A DNA stretch of 8,508 nt from Bacillota bacterium (GCA_023438965.1 JAEXPB010000424.1:1-8508); one strand, 5' to 3'. Positions 1 through 7,151 are shown, counted from the stretch's first letter. Program-made: numbers and translations. The notes: generated by a model not told the origin, from the letters alone.

Positions 1-784
1 GCCGGTACCAGGACCGGTGGATCAGGATCCACCACATCGAATAGGAGGGGATGCCGTTCATCCATTCCGGCAGCGGCGTTTCGTCGCGTATGAAGTCCAG
101 GCTGCGCGGCACGGCGGCGTCCTGGCCGAAAACAGCCTGCACCGCCGCGGTTTCCGGATACATGTCGCCGATCCAGACCAGGCGGTCGCGCTTGATGCCA
201 TCCCACAGGTAATGCTGCAGATTGAGTTCCACGGTATCGGCACCGACCTGCCAGATCCGGTTCAGCAGCGGATCCGAACAGTTGAAGCTGCCTACGCGTT
301 GACGCTCGGTCTGGAGGCGGACAGCCCGGACCGCCTTGATCTCCAGGCAGCCCGGATCATCCAGCAGATCGATCCGAACGAAACGGAATCCGGTATTGCC
401 CAGTTCGGCCATACCCAGGAAGCTGACCTCGGTTGTGAAATCGCGAATGGCATGATCGTTGCTCGAGCCTTTTTCACCGATCTCGCTCATGGCTTCGCCG
501 ACCGATTCGCCAAAACGGATCCGGACGCGGGCATTATGGGTCTGGCCGCTGGACCAGGTCAGGATCTGGATGCCGCCCTGCAGTTCGCTGCCAAAATCAA
601 GCAGCAGACCGGCTTGTCCGCCGGCATTGCGCAGGACGCAGGCGACGCCGGTTTTCAAGGAAATCTGGCCGCTGCGTTCCTGCAGCAAGGCAGCGGCATT
701 CTCGACGTGCGCCGCTTCGCTGTCGGTCTGCCAGACAACCCGGTTTGGAATCTGGTAGCTGCGTGTGCGATCATCCTTTATCAT
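1..784 (-). CDS. Alpha-L-rhamnosidase-type glycoside hydrolase (GH78), N-terminal 261 residues, cut by window edge
   Basis: The minus strand is open without a stop from an ATG at 784 to the left edge. AGGGAGG lies nine bases before the ATG. Seen: a beta-sandwich-like N-terminal half with the stretch FGESVGEAMSEIGEKG (91-106) followed by NDHAIRDF (109-116), both recognisable from GH78-type enzymes, then WDGIKRDRLVWIGD at 194-207, the start of the (alpha/alpha)6 barrel. D195, D200 and D207 have the spacing of the acidic active-site residues of GH78 enzymes, with Asp in place of the Glu seen in some members. No signal peptide is present, so it should be cytoplasmic and trim rhamnose, or a related deoxysugar, from imported glycosides. 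Most of the catalytic domain is outside the window. It is divergent from the AraC-type regulator, which probably controls it. Substrate specificity is inferred from family only. Confidence 0.88.
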   Translation of the reverse strand, partial: MIKDDRTRSYQIPNRVVWQTDSEAAHVENAAALLQERSGQISLKTGVACVLRNAGGQAGLLLDFGSELQGGIQILTWSSGQTHNARVRIRFGESVGEAMSEIGEKGSSNDHAIRDFTTEVSFLGMAELGNTGFRFVRIDLLDDPGCLEIKAVRAVRLQTERQRVGSFNCSDPLLNRIWQVGADTVELNLQHYLWDGIKRDRLVWIGDMYPETAAVQAVFGQDAAVPRSLDFIRDETPLPEWMNGIPSYSMWWILIHRSWYR

Positions 785-854
785 CGGTCAAAGCCTCCCT
801 GCAAATTCAAGCTCGTGATCATGCCGCCAGGTATCCTGTCGCTCCGCCGGCAGA

Positions 855-883
855 TTGATCCTCCCTCGATTATATGGTCTAAT
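855..883 (+). promoter_or_regulatory. Candidate promoter of the AraC-type regulator gene
   Basis: TTGATC (855-860) is separated by 17 bases from TCTAAT (878-883), matching the sigma-A consensus at 4/6 and 5/6 positions. The start of transcription would fall near 890, upstream of the GTG start at 957. This argues against the in-frame TTG at 855 being the translation start. Confidence 0.42.
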
Positions 884-897
884 CAATGGAGAATACA
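869..897 (-). promoter_or_regulatory. Candidate promoter of the GH78 gene
   Basis: On the minus strand a perfect TATAAT lies at 874-869. The hexamer 17 bases upstream (TGTATT, 897-892) is a poor -35. Transcription would start near 862, leaving a leader of about 78 bases. It overlaps the plus-strand promoter candidate of the AraC-type gene. Confidence 0.35.
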
Positions 898-900
898 GGC

Positions 901-933
901 GTGATCATCCGCAGAGGTGGGGTGATCGTCCGT
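901..933. promoter_or_regulatory. Candidate AraC-family operator: tandem 12-bp direct repeat with 21-bp period
   Basis: GTGATCATCCGC (901-912) and GTGATCGTCCGT (922-933) match at 10 of 12 positions and start exactly 21 bases apart, two helical turns. A third related copy, GTGATCATGCCG, lies at 815-826. AraC-family proteins commonly bind such direct repeats. The site lies just downstream of the predicted start of the regulator's own mRNA, which would suit autoregulation. No other operator evidence is available. Confidence 0.4.
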
Positions 934-956
934 TCTGCCCGGCGGGAGGAGCTGCA

Positions 957-1853
957 GTGGGGAACCAGAGTGTCCGGTTGACCAGCCGCATTTTCCGGGA
1001 CGGGGTTCCGGTTATGCTCAACCGTTATGCCTACGATCATTATGATGAGCTGCAAATGCATTGCCACGATTTTGTCGAGATCGCCTATGTCTGCCAGGGC
1101 AAGGGCCGCCATGTCTTTGGCGATAGGCAGCTGGCCGTCAGCCGGGGTGATCTGTTCATCATCAATGTCGACACGCCGCATTGCTTTTATCCCAATGACA
1201 CCGCCAACACCGATGGATTGACTGTCTACAACTGCATGTTCCGGCCCGATTTCCCCCAGCAGCTGACAGTTGAAGCCACGATCATGCGCCAGATCACCCA
1301 TCTTTTCCTTTATCAGTCCATTTACAGCGAAGAAACCGGCCATGCGCCGATCCTGCGGCTGGCTGGCCGCCCGCAGCTCGATGCCGAAGGCATCCTCGCG
1401 GATATGCTGCACGAGTATGGCGCAGCTGAGGCTGGATACATCGATATGCTCCGCTTGATGCTCGGTCAGCTCCTGATCATCCTTTACCGCGCCGCACAGC
1501 AGGATGATGCGGACAACGAAGAGCGCTGCCGCCGGCAGCTGATTGGCCAGGCGATCGATTTCCTGCAGGAAAATTACGCGGACAAGCTGAGCCTGGACCG
1601 GATCTCCCAGCAGGCTTATCTCAGCCGCAGCTATTTTTCCGCCTTGTTCCGGAAGACGACCGGCATCAGCGTTTTTGACTATATCCAGAAGCTGCGCATC
1701 GGCCAGGCCTGCCGTCTGCTGGCGGAGACCGGCGACAAGGTCACAGCCATTGCGTCGGCAGTCGGCTATTCGGATTACCGGTTTTTCAACCAGGTTTTCC
1801 GAAAACTGACCGGTGTGACCGCGCAAGAATATCGCCGGAAATATCAGAAATAA
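957..1853 (+). CDS. AraC-family transcriptional regulator with N-terminal cupin sensor domain
   Basis: The 298-residue protein has the two-domain layout of sugar-responsive AraC regulators. Residues about 32-85 resemble an AraC-type cupin, with HCHDFVEI at 35-42 and GDLFIINVDTPHCF at 64-77. Residues about 199-298 hold the two helix-turn-helix units (LSLDRISQQAYLSRSYFSALF, from 211; VTAIASAVGYSDYRFFNQVF, from 262). The GTG at 957 is chosen because GGGAGGAG ends five bases before it; the frame is open back to a TTG at 855, but those 34 residues lack a family match and a ribosome site. It is divergent from the GH78 gene and precedes the GH129-like gene, so it probably activates one or both in response to a sugar ligand. 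The ligand cannot be deduced. Confidence 0.9.
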   Translation: MGNQSVRLTSRIFRDGVPVMLNRYAYDHYDELQMHCHDFVEIAYVCQGKGRHVFGDRQLAVSRGDLFIINVDTPHCFYPNDTANTDGLTVYNCMFRPDFPQQLTVEATIMRQITHLFLYQSIYSEETGHAPILRLAGRPQLDAEGILADMLHEYGAAEAGYIDMLRLMLGQLLIILYRAAQQDDADNEERCRRQLIGQAIDFLQENYADKLSLDRISQQAYLSRSYFSALFRKTTGISVFDYIQKLRIGQACRLLAETGDKVTAIASAVGYSDYRFFNQVFRKLTGVTAQEYRRKYQK

Positions 1854-1888
1854 CACATCGCAACCTACCCTGGCCAGACGGTTTATTT

Positions 1889-1897
1889 TGTTACAAT
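1889..1897 (+). promoter_or_regulatory. Candidate extended -10 promoter of the GH129-like gene
   Basis: TGTTACAAT (1889-1897) fits the extended -10 form TGnTAnAAT. No convincing -35 hexamer lies at the right distance. Transcription would start near 1904, giving an 87-base leader before the ATG at 1991. The alternative is read-through from the AraC-type gene, since no terminator is visible between them. Confidence 0.35.
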
Positions 1898-1990
1898 TCG
1901 GGTTTGTTTTCTGGCTGGGCGCATGGGTCCCCCAGGCGTATGATTAGGATGAATAAGGCTGGAAACAGCTGTGTGCGGGGGTGTTCGACC

Positions 1991-3736
1991 ATGTCTGATT
2001 CTTTCTGGGCCCGATTAACCTTGGCCGATGGACAGGTTCAGATCCAACCGGTTGCGGTTCAGTCCAACGGCGATGTCCTGACGGCGGTTCTGGCGCGGGA
2101 CCGGGTGCCGGCCGGTGTCACCACAGTTGACTTCATGCCCGATTTCCTGACTGCTGCCGCCGGTTCAGACGGCTATCTGGTGGTATCCCATGGCCGGGCC
2201 TGGTCCGGCAGCCTGCTATGCCGCCTGCGGCCGCGGGCGGACACCGAGTTCGTTACTGCCCAGAGCATTCTGCCGATTCTCGGTTTCAAATGCGGTGAAC
2301 GCTGCGTTGTCGCTATCGTCACCGGCCTGCCGCATGAGTTCTCAACCGTCGCCAGTGTCCGGGACAATCTGTACCGCATTTACCCGCGCTTCGATCTGGA
2401 GCAGGATCAGCCTTATGAAGACATCCGGGTGGAATATCACACCCTGAACGGCGCCGAAGCCGATTATTCCGGTATGGCCCGCCGCTACCGCCGCCATCTG
2501 CTCGAGCGGGGCATCTGCCAGCCGCTGAAGGATCGCCAAAACGCGGCTCTGGCCTATGCCGCGCAGGCGGTGGAGGTACGGATCAGGCTTGGTTGGAAGC
2601 CGGTGCCGCCGCCGCTGCTGGAGCAGACGCTGGCGACCGAGCCGCCGATGAAGGTGGCTATGACCTTCGCCCAGGTTGGTGAGCTGATGACCGAATTCAA
2701 GCGGCAGGGCATCGAGAAGGCCGAATTCTGCCTGGTCGGCTGGAACCAGAAAGGCCACGATGGCCGCTGGCCCCAGATTTTCCCGGTCGAGGAGGCCTTG
2801 GGCGGTGAAGCGGCGCTGCGGCAGCTGATCCGCCAGGCGCAAGACCTGGGGTATCAAATCGTCTGTCACACCAACAGCTCCGACGCTTACTCGATCGCCG
2901 ATTGCTGGTCGGAAAAGGACATCATCAAAAGCCGCGACGGCAGCCTGTCCGCCAATTCCGTCTGGAGCGGCGGCCGGCAGTATAATCTGTGCCCGGCAGT
3001 GGCTCTGGCCAATGCCCGGCGCGATCTGCCCAAAGTCGCGGATCTGGGCTTCCGCGGTTTGCACTATATCGATGTCATTTCGATCTACCCTCCGCGCAAG
3101 TGCTATGACCCACACCATCCGCTGCATCGGGGCGAAGCGGCGCAATGCCTGCGCGAGATCATGGCCGTGGCCCGGGCCGAGTTCGGCGGTTTCGCTTCGG
3201 AAGGCGCTTTCGATTATTGCGCCGGCCAGCTGGATTATGCGCTGTATGTCTCTTTCAACCTGCTCGGTAAACAGCCGGACATCGCCGACGCAGTCATCCC
3301 GCTCTGGCAGCTGGTTTACCATGGCATCATCCTGAGCAATCCATCCGCCGAGACGGTCAATCCGATGGTCAAGAGCTGGCAGGCGCAATTGAAGCTGATC
3401 GAACACGGCGGTCGGCCGCTGATGTATTACTACTCGAAATTCGTCGGCGGCAACCGGACCAATTGGATGGGCAATGCCGACCTGACCTGCGAAACGCCGG
3501 AACAGCTGCGCGAGAGCGTCCGCCAGGTCCGCCAGGTTTACGACGAATTCCAGGCGATGGCCCATTTGCAGCTGGAATTCATGGATCAGCATGACTGGCT
3601 GACCGATACGGTTTGCCGGACTGCTTATTCCGACGGCAGCGCCTTTATCTGCAATTACGGCGAAACAGACTTCAGCTGGCAGGATCAGCTGATTCCGCCG
3701 CACGAATATCGGCAGGTCCGGCAGGCGTTTGTTTGA
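1991..3736 (+). CDS. Putative cytoplasmic glycoside hydrolase related to GH129/GH101 (DUF5696-like)
   Basis: The 581-residue protein has an N-terminal beta-rich region (about 1-155) and a probable TIM barrel. Conserved-looking blocks are GWNQKGHDGRWPQIFP (250-265), HTNSSDAY (293-300), GLHYIDVISIYPP (356-368) and FASEGAFDY (401-409). By analogy with GH101 and GH129, where an Asp nucleophile and a Glu acid/base lie on successive strands tens of residues apart, D361 and E404 are the candidate catalytic pair. Known GH129 enzymes are intracellular alpha-N-acetylgalactosaminidases; this protein also lacks a signal peptide. The ATG at 1991 is chosen because GGGGGTG sits seven bases before it; the frame extends upstream to TTG 1904 and ATGs at 1940 and 1949 without a comparable site. 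Sugar specificity is open: a different alpha-glycosidase activity is quite possible. Family assignment is from remembered motifs. Confidence 0.68.
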   Translation: MSDSFWARLTLADGQVQIQPVAVQSNGDVLTAVLARDRVPAGVTTVDFMPDFLTAAAGSDGYLVVSHGRAWSGSLLCRLRPRADTEFVTAQSILPILGFKCGERCVVAIVTGLPHEFSTVASVRDNLYRIYPRFDLEQDQPYEDIRVEYHTLNGAEADYSGMARRYRRHLLERGICQPLKDRQNAALAYAAQAVEVRIRLGWKPVPPPLLEQTLATEPPMKVAMTFAQVGELMTEFKRQGIEKAEFCLVGWNQKGHDGRWPQIFPVEEALGGEAALRQLIRQAQDLGYQIVCHTNSSDAYSIADCWSEKDIIKSRDGSLSANSVWSGGRQYNLCPAVALANARRDLPKVADLGFRGLHYIDVISIYPPRKCYDPHHPLHRGEAAQCLREIMAVARAEFGGFASEGAFDYCAGQLDYALYVSFNLLGKQPDIADAVIPLWQLVYHGIILSNPSAETVNPMVKSWQAQLKLIEHGGRPLMYYYSKFVGGNRTNWMGNADLTCETPEQLRESVRQVRQVYDEFQAMAHLQLEFMDQHDWLTDTVCRTAYSDGSAFICNYGETDFSWQDQLIPPHEYRQVRQAFV

Positions 3737-3836
3737 CTGGCTGTAACCTGGGCCAGGATTGCCGCTGATTCGCCGGACGGTTGTGAACATTTGCTTGAGC
3801 CCCCGCGTCTAAAGGATATAGATTGGGGGTATGGTC

Positions 3837-5132
3837 ATGAAAAAGAATTATTGGCGGGTCTTGATTGGGTTGCTTAGCCTGGCTTTGATTTTATCCGGCT
3901 GTTCGGCCGGCAAGCCAACCACTAAGCCCGTCTCTGTCCAGGGCGATAACCTGATGGCCGGTGTCCAGGCCGCCGCCTGGTCCAAGACGCCGACTGCGCC
4001 TGAGGCCCCAATGTTGCAGGCGATCAGCCGGTTTTCCGCAGCGCTGTGGCAAACATCAGCCGGTGCCAAAGATAATATGATGGTCTCGCCGCTGTCGGTT
4101 TTCCTGGCCCTGGCCATGACCGTGAACGGTGCGGACAATGAAACCAGGGCCGCCATGTTGCAAACCATCGCCGATCAAGGCATTACTCTGGATCAAGTTA
4201 ATGAAGCCAGCCGCAATCTGATCGCTCTGCTGGCTAAGACAGACAGCAAGACCAGCCTGGCCATCGCCAACTCGATCTGGTTCCGGACCGGGTTCCAGCC
4301 GGACCAGGCCTTCCTGCAGCGTAACGCGGACTATTATGGCGCCGGCGCGCAGCGGCTGGATTTTGCCGCTGAGGCATCTGTCGGCATCATCAACGGCTGG
4401 GTGAAGGAAGCGACGCACGGCACGATCGAAAAAATCGTCGAAAAGATCCCGGCTTCAACGGTCATGTACCTGATTAACGCCGTTTACTTCAAATCCGACT
4501 GGCAAACGCCGTTTACCGCTAACGATACCCGTGAAGGCCCATTCCAGACAGTCCAGGGCTCCGTTCCGGTCAAATTCATGCATCGGACCGGCAAGATCAA
4601 CTATTTCACCGGCAACGGCGCCGCCGGCATCGCCCTGCCCTATGACGCCAACGGCCAGTTCGTCTTTTTCGCCCTGCTGCCGGACGACGGCGTCACGCCG
4701 CGCACCTGGCTGGCCAAGCAGGAAACAGCCGGCCTTTTTGGCGCCATCAATAACCTGATGGCCCAGAAGTCAAATTTCACTGTCTCCTTGGCCCTGCCGA
4801 AATTCGAGGTCAGCTATGAGAATGTCCTCAACGATGAATTGACCGCACTGGGCATGGGCGTGGCCTTCGACAGCGCCCAGGCCGACTTCTCCCAATTGAA
4901 TGCCCAGCACAGCCGCGGTCTCTACATCAGTGAAGTCAAGCACAAAACCTTCATCCGGGTCGACGAGAAGGGCACCGAAGCGGCGGCGGTCACTTCGGTC
5001 GCCATCGACGAAAGCGCCGTGATGGCCGATGTGACAATGACTTTCGACCGGCCTTTCCTGTACGGCATCATCGATCGGGCAACCGGACTGCCGCTTTTTG
5101 CCGGCATCATGGAAGACCCGTCAGCAAAATGA
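3837..5132 (+). CDS. Serpin-family protease inhibitor, lipoprotein
   Basis: A full-length serpin of 431 residues. Residues 1-21 are a lipoprotein signal ending in LILSGC, so Cys22 should be lipidated and the protein held on the outer face of the membrane by a Thr/Pro/Ala-rich tether (about 23-58). Serpin landmarks run in order: NMMVSPLSVFLALAM (80-94), INGWVKEATHGTI (185-197), LINAVYFKSDW (212-222), ALPKFEVSY (319-327), and the C-terminal FDRPFLYGIIDRATGLPLF. The hinge of the reactive loop, GTEAAA (379-384), has the small residues needed for loop insertion, so it should be inhibitory. Counting from the hinge puts P1 at Ser393; counting from the C-terminal side puts it near Val395, which suggests an elastase-like target. 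ATG 3837 is preferred over ATG 3831 because GGGGG lies seven bases upstream of it. The target, host or microbial, is unknown. Confidence 0.93.
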   Translation: MKKNYWRVLIGLLSLALILSGCSAGKPTTKPVSVQGDNLMAGVQAAAWSKTPTAPEAPMLQAISRFSAALWQTSAGAKDNMMVSPLSVFLALAMTVNGADNETRAAMLQTIADQGITLDQVNEASRNLIALLAKTDSKTSLAIANSIWFRTGFQPDQAFLQRNADYYGAGAQRLDFAAEASVGIINGWVKEATHGTIEKIVEKIPASTVMYLINAVYFKSDWQTPFTANDTREGPFQTVQGSVPVKFMHRTGKINYFTGNGAAGIALPYDANGQFVFFALLPDDGVTPRTWLAKQETAGLFGAINNLMAQKSNFTVSLALPKFEVSYENVLNDELTALGMGVAFDSAQADFSQLNAQHSRGLYISEVKHKTFIRVDEKGTEAAAVTSVAIDESAVMADVTMTFDRPFLYGIIDRATGLPLFAGIMEDPSAK

Positions 5133-5174
5133 GGGTGACTGGATCAATCGATGCAGATAGCTGTCCAATCACTC
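5133..5174. terminator. Stem-loop in the convergent gap, possible bidirectional terminator
   Basis: Bases 5133-5143 pair with 5164-5174 at ten of eleven positions (one G-U, one C/A mismatch at 5139/5168) around a 20-base loop. It begins right after the serpin stop codon and overlaps the last codons of the convergent reductase gene. It lacks a U-tract on either strand, so it would be a weak or Rho-assisted terminator, or an mRNA 3'-end stabiliser. Confidence 0.35.
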
Positions 5175-6287
5175 CAGCGTCGCCGCTGACCGTTTCAATT
5201 CCTCAATGATCGCGATCTGCTGCGGGCAGACGGCTTCGCACTGGCCGCAGGCGATGCAGCTCGAGGCTTTGCCGCCTTCGCGGGTTTCCCAGGCATAGTT
5301 GCCGCGGGCACCCTTCAGGTTGTTGTAGACCAGGTAGTTATTCATGGCACCGAAGATGCGCGGGATCGCGACGCCTTGCGGGCAGGATTTCACGCAGTAG
5401 CGGCAATCGGTGCAGGGAATGCGCGGAATATCCTTGAGGGCCTGCCTGGCCTTGTCGATCACCGTGCGCTCCGATTCGTCCAGCGGCCGGAAGTCCTTCA
5501 TATAGGACAGATTGTCCTTCATCTGGTCCAAGGTTGACATGCCGCTGAGCACCGTGATCAAACCGTCCAGCGAGGCGGCGAACCGGATCGCCCAGGATGA
5601 CAGGGAAGCCTGCGGATTGGCGGCCTGGAAAATGCCGGCCACCGGCTGCGGCAGGTTCGACAGCGAGCCGCCTTTCACCGGTTCCATGATGATGATTGGC
5701 TTGTTGTGCCGGCGGGCGACTTCATAACACGGGCCGGATTCGATCGTGTTGCTGTCCCAGTCGGCATAATTGATCTGCAGCTGGACAAAATCGACCTCCG
5801 GATGCTGGTTGAGAATCTCTTCCAGAACAGCGGCCCGGTCATGGAACGAGAAGCCCAGATGGCGGATCCGGCCCAGGCGCTTCTGCTCCGCCAGGAAATC
5901 CCAGATACCGAAGCGGTCAAACGCGTCGGTGCGGTTGCCGCCCAGGTTGTGAAGCAGATAAAAGTCGAAATAGCCGGCGCCGGTTCGCTCCAGGGAAGTC
6001 CAGAACATCGCCTGCGCTTCGGCAGCCGTCTGCGGGCCCGCCCAGGCCGGGAGCTTGGTGGCCAGCTGGAAGCTCTCGCGCGGATAACGGTCTACCAGAG
6101 CCAACTTGATCGCTTTTTCCGATTTGCCGCCCAGATACCCGTAGGCCGTGTCGAAATAAGTAAAACCCTGGGCCAGGAACAGATCCACCATTTGCTTCGT
6201 CTGCTCAATATCCACTTCGTTACCCAGCATGGGCAGCCGCATCAGGCCGAACCCTAATTTTTTGATGTTTTCGCCAAGATAAGCCAT
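5169..6287 (-). CDS. Aldo/keto reductase with C-terminal 2x[4Fe-4S] ferredoxin domain
   Basis: An NADPH-type aldo/keto reductase barrel (about 1-285) is fused to a ferredoxin-like tail. Numbered from the upstream ATG at 6293, the usual catalytic tetrad is present: D48, Y53, K80 and H115. Two cluster motifs follow, CTDCRYCVKSCP (C294, C297, C300, C304) and CIACGQCEAVCP (C346, C349, C352, C356), each able to hold a [4Fe-4S] cluster. This fusion is common in strict anaerobes, where it probably links carbonyl reduction to ferredoxin-like electron transfer. ATG 6287 (the third codon of the longer frame) is preferred because GAGG lies seven bases before it, while it almost touches ATG 6293. The protein is cytoplasmic, 372 residues. 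Its promoter has a MerR-type dyad, suggesting induction by a reactive carbonyl, metal or oxidant. The natural substrate is unknown. Confidence 0.92.
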   Translation of the reverse strand: MAYLGENIKKLGFGLMRLPMLGNEVDIEQTKQMVDLFLAQGFTYFDTAYGYLGGKSEKAIKLALVDRYPRESFQLATKLPAWAGPQTAAEAQAMFWTSLERTGAGYFDFYLLHNLGGNRTDAFDRFGIWDFLAEQKRLGRIRHLGFSFHDRAAVLEEILNQHPEVDFVQLQINYADWDSNTIESGPCYEVARRHNKPIIIMEPVKGGSLSNLPQPVAGIFQAANPQASLSSWAIRFAASLDGLITVLSGMSTLDQMKDNLSYMKDFRPLDESERTVIDKARQALKDIPRIPCTDCRYCVKSCPQGVAIPRIFGAMNNYLVYNNLKGARGNYAWETREGGKASSCIACGQCEAVCPQQIAIIEELKRSAATLE

Positions 6288-6321
6288 TTTCATACCTCAT
6301 TTCCAGGAACTTGCTGAAAAC

Positions 6322-6352
6322 AGCCTACACCTTAGAGTTAGCTCTAGCGCAA
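6322..6352 (-). promoter_or_regulatory. MerR-type promoter of the aldo/keto reductase gene
   Basis: On the minus strand TTGCGC (6352-6347) and TAGGCT (6327-6322) are separated by 19 bases, longer than the usual 17. The spacer holds a dyad, TAGAGTTAGCTCTA on the plus strand (6333-6346). A long spacer with a centred dyad is the hallmark of promoters that MerR-family activators untwist. The site is about 35 bases upstream of the start codon. The -10 match is weak (3/6), as expected for an activator-dependent promoter. Confidence 0.6.
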
Positions 6353-6443
6353 GAGTAAATTGAAAGATACCTGTAAAATTAAAAGTATCGTCCGCTTGGT
6401 CCGAAAGCATCCGTCACGTGCCAATCACTAAACCGGCATCGTG

Positions 6444-7040
6444 TCAGATGAGTTCCCGACCGGACTGCAAGTCTTTGCGGACAATTACCTGGCTGTCGCC
6501 AGAACTGGTTGGGACGAATCCGCGGTTTAGAAACATGGCCAGCGGTCCATGATAGTTCTCCTCGACCGACGTGCAGTCGGCCGGACGCGGATAGGCTTCG
6601 GCCGTCCGGTAACCCCGGGCGGCGAGATCGGCGCAAGCCGCGTCGAGAAGCCGGCCGGCGATACCTCGGTTGCGATAGCCCTGGGCGATCGTAAAGCAGA
6701 CGATCGCGCCGGCGTCCGGCTGCCCGATGGTCATGGCTGCCGGTGTGAAGACGCTCAGGCCGGGCAGGTTCGGCTTGCCGTCATAATGGCACCAACCGAC
6801 CGGCAAACCGTCGGCATAAGCCAGGAGACCGGACATATGGCCGGCCAGAATCATCTGCCGGGCGATGTCCCGGTTCTGGGCAGCGGTCCGTTCCTTCCAT
6901 TCCTGCTCGCTGGTGGCATGATAAAAACAACAATAGCATTCACATCCCCACTCCGGGTGTTCAGCGAAAGCGATCTGCTCGAAAAAGCGAAAAAAGTCAT
7001 CGACGCGATCCGGCGTCAGCGGCTTGATTTCCAGGACCAT
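6444..7040 (-). CDS. GNAT-family N-acetyltransferase
   Basis: A 198-residue single-domain acetyltransferase. Motif A, which binds the pyrophosphate of acetyl-CoA, is CFTIAQGYRNRGIAGRLLDA (115-134), with R123/R125-G126-I127-A128 in the Q/RxxGxG/A position. The N-terminal stretch HPEWGCECYCCFYH (28-41) with four close cysteines is typical of one GNAT subfamily of unknown substrate; the cysteines might bind a metal, but this is speculation. The ATG at 7040 follows GGAGG by six bases. The frame extends upstream to 7115, but the extra 25 residues have no ribosome site. It is on the same strand as the reductase gene, 156 bases upstream of it, but that gene has its own promoter. A cytoplasmic acyl-transfer role, such as detoxification or modification of a small amine, is inferred from the fold only. 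Confidence 0.87.
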   Translation of the reverse strand: MVLEIKPLTPDRVDDFFRFFEQIAFAEHPEWGCECYCCFYHATSEQEWKERTAAQNRDIARQMILAGHMSGLLAYADGLPVGWCHYDGKPNLPGLSVFTPAAMTIGQPDAGAIVCFTIAQGYRNRGIAGRLLDAACADLAARGYRTAEAYPRPADCTSVEENYHGPLAMFLNRGFVPTSSGDSQVIVRKDLQSGRELI

Positions 7041-7137
7041 AAGCGTCCTCCGTTGGCAGCATTGATTCGCAGGGGCGGCAACGATCGCCGGCGCCAGCAG
7101 CGAATCCACATCCAAAGATCAACCTGTCAGTCTTATC

Positions 7138-7146
7138 ATTATACCA
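7138..7146 (-). promoter_or_regulatory. Candidate extended -10 promoter of the GNAT gene
   Basis: On the minus strand TGGTATAAT (7146-7138) combines a perfect -10 hexamer with the TGn extension, which can replace a good -35. No matching -35 is seen. Transcription would start near 7131, with a leader of about 90 bases to the ATG at 7040. Confidence 0.45.
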
Positions 7147-7151
7147 TCCCG

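Noticed and set aside
17..904. Long plus-strand open frame opposite the GH78 gene (295 codons)
   Set aside because: Its translation has no family features, while the opposite strand gives clear GH78 motifs and a good ribosome site. It is a shadow of GC-rich coding.
879..1856. Minus-strand open frame of 325 codons opposite the AraC-type gene
   Set aside because: The AraC cupin and helix-turn-helix motifs are unmistakable on the plus strand.
3747..3757. CCTGGGCCAGG palindrome after the GH129-like gene, considered as a terminator
   Set aside because: A one-base loop and no following T-run; probably chance in a CCGG/CTGG-rich sequence.
2342..3790. Minus-strand open frame of 482 codons opposite the GH129-like gene
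   Set aside because: Long antisense frames are expected with this codon use. The plus strand carries recognisable motifs and a ribosome site; the minus frame carries neither.
3781..3822. TTGAGC-16-TATAGA as a serpin promoter
   Set aside because: Transcription would start inside or after the serpin ribosome site, leaving no usable leader. Read-through from the GH129-like gene 100 bases upstream is as likely.
5706..6257. Plus-strand open frame of 183 codons within the aldo/keto reductase
   Set aside because: It is antisense to the catalytic barrel and has no recognisable domain.
6366..6389. GATAC/GTATC inverted repeat between the GNAT and reductase genes, considered as the GNAT terminator
   Set aside because: The stem is only five pairs with a 14-base AT-rich loop, and the T-rich stretch after it on the minus strand is interrupted. 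This is too weak to call.
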